Shown here piece by piece: positions 39,160-39,243 of a stretch of DNA of 39,243 nt. The stretch is from contig JAUIDY010000054.1 of assembly GCA_030428385.1 (NCBI GenBank), positions 1 to 39,243 of the forward strand. The letters run 5' to 3'. A program made the translations under genes and the position numbers. The stretch comes from Rhodothermia bacterium (GTDB lineage Bacteria > Bacteroidota > Rhodothermia > Rhodothermales > JAAAOL01). The notes beneath the pieces were generated by a model. It searched no databases. It was not told the origin of the DNA and saw only the letters and a list, made by a program, of their open reading frames with translations. Each line of letters opens with the position of its first letter. Position 1 is the first letter of the stretch.

Positions 39160-39160
39160 A

Positions 39161-39243
39161 AGAAACTGTTGAGGAATTAGGCGAGCCGATTGATCATTAA
39201 ACGGGACATTGCTAGCTGAATCATCGTCTCGCTGCTCTCGGTG
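39161..39243 (-). mobile_element. Right-edge copy of the IS5-like element (partial)
   Basis: Bases 39161-39243 are the exact reverse complement of bases 10-92. The element end at 39161 (AGAAACTGTTGAGGAATT) abuts the coding sequence of the DUF4397/T9SS gene. Only the end with the transposase C-terminus is in the window. Confidence 0.8.
39177..39242 (-). CDS. IS transposase, C-terminal fragment
   Basis: The minus-strand copy of the fragment at the left edge: 21 codons and a TAA stop (39179-39177), entering from the right edge. The translated residues are identical to the left copy's C-terminus (ETMIQLAMSRLMINRLA). Partial because the window ends inside it. Confidence 0.65.
   Translation of the reverse strand, partial: TESSETMIQLAMSRLMINRLA

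Noticed and set aside
1-39243. A composite transposon bounded by the two IS copies
   Set aside because: The IS ends coincide with the window ends, so an assembly break is the simpler reading; there is no target duplication or complete IS to support mobility of the whole segment.

Overview
The window is a GC-rich, densely coding stretch of what looks like a Rhodothermota/Bacteroidota-group (FCB) bacterium. The supporting signs are two secreted proteins with type IX secretion (T9SS) C-terminal sorting domains, Y_Y_Y/propeller hybrid-type sensors, an ECF-like sigma factor coupled to a eukaryotic-type Ser/Thr kinase, and mostly weak Shine-Dalgarno sequences. Exact taxonomy cannot be fixed from the sequence alone. 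No rRNA, tRNA or CRISPR array was seen. Both window ends lie inside copies of the same IS5-like element in opposite orientation (an 83-bp perfect inverted repeat, 10-92 and 39161-39243). This suggests the window is a contig that stops where an IS repeat collapsed the assembly.

Left part (1-5072): IS end and a small palindromic element; a minus-strand one-domain voltage-gated cation channel; a plus-strand MaoC-type hydratase and MFS transporter pair; then, on minus, a Tat-exported FAD amine/amino-acid oxidase preceded by a RidA-family lipoprotein. The oxidase and the imine-deaminase-like protein probably work together outside the cytoplasm.

Central part (5176-23246, all minus strand): an ECF-like sigma factor, a Ser/Thr kinase-receiver-SpoIIE phosphatase fusion translationally coupled to it, then five consecutive membrane histidine kinases. 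The kinases share near-identical transmitter cores but carry different sensors: two propeller/Y_Y_Y sensors (one with GAF), one DISM-type 7TM, and two 7TM plus nidogen-like sensors. No stand-alone response regulator is present. The only receiver domain in the window sits inside the kinase/phosphatase fusion, so I propose that many sensors converge on one Ser/Thr kinase-phosphatase hub. This is the most novel-looking system here.

Right part (23513-39243): a plus-strand operon of a halogenase-like FAD enzyme with a four-Cys tail, an OsmC peroxidase and a methyltransferase, ending at a strong terminator; a lipoprotein of unknown function; a 1948-aa minus-strand protein fusing an alpha/beta hydrolase, Ser/Thr kinase, AAA ATPase, TPR, TolB-like and TPR regions; a DinB-family protein; a 673-bp non-coding stretch with two matching hairpins; and a three-gene minus-strand operon of a 5'-truncated DUF4397/T9SS protein, a YCF48-type propeller/T9SS protein with an internal signal-peptide-like segment, and a secreted esterase with a TPR tail.
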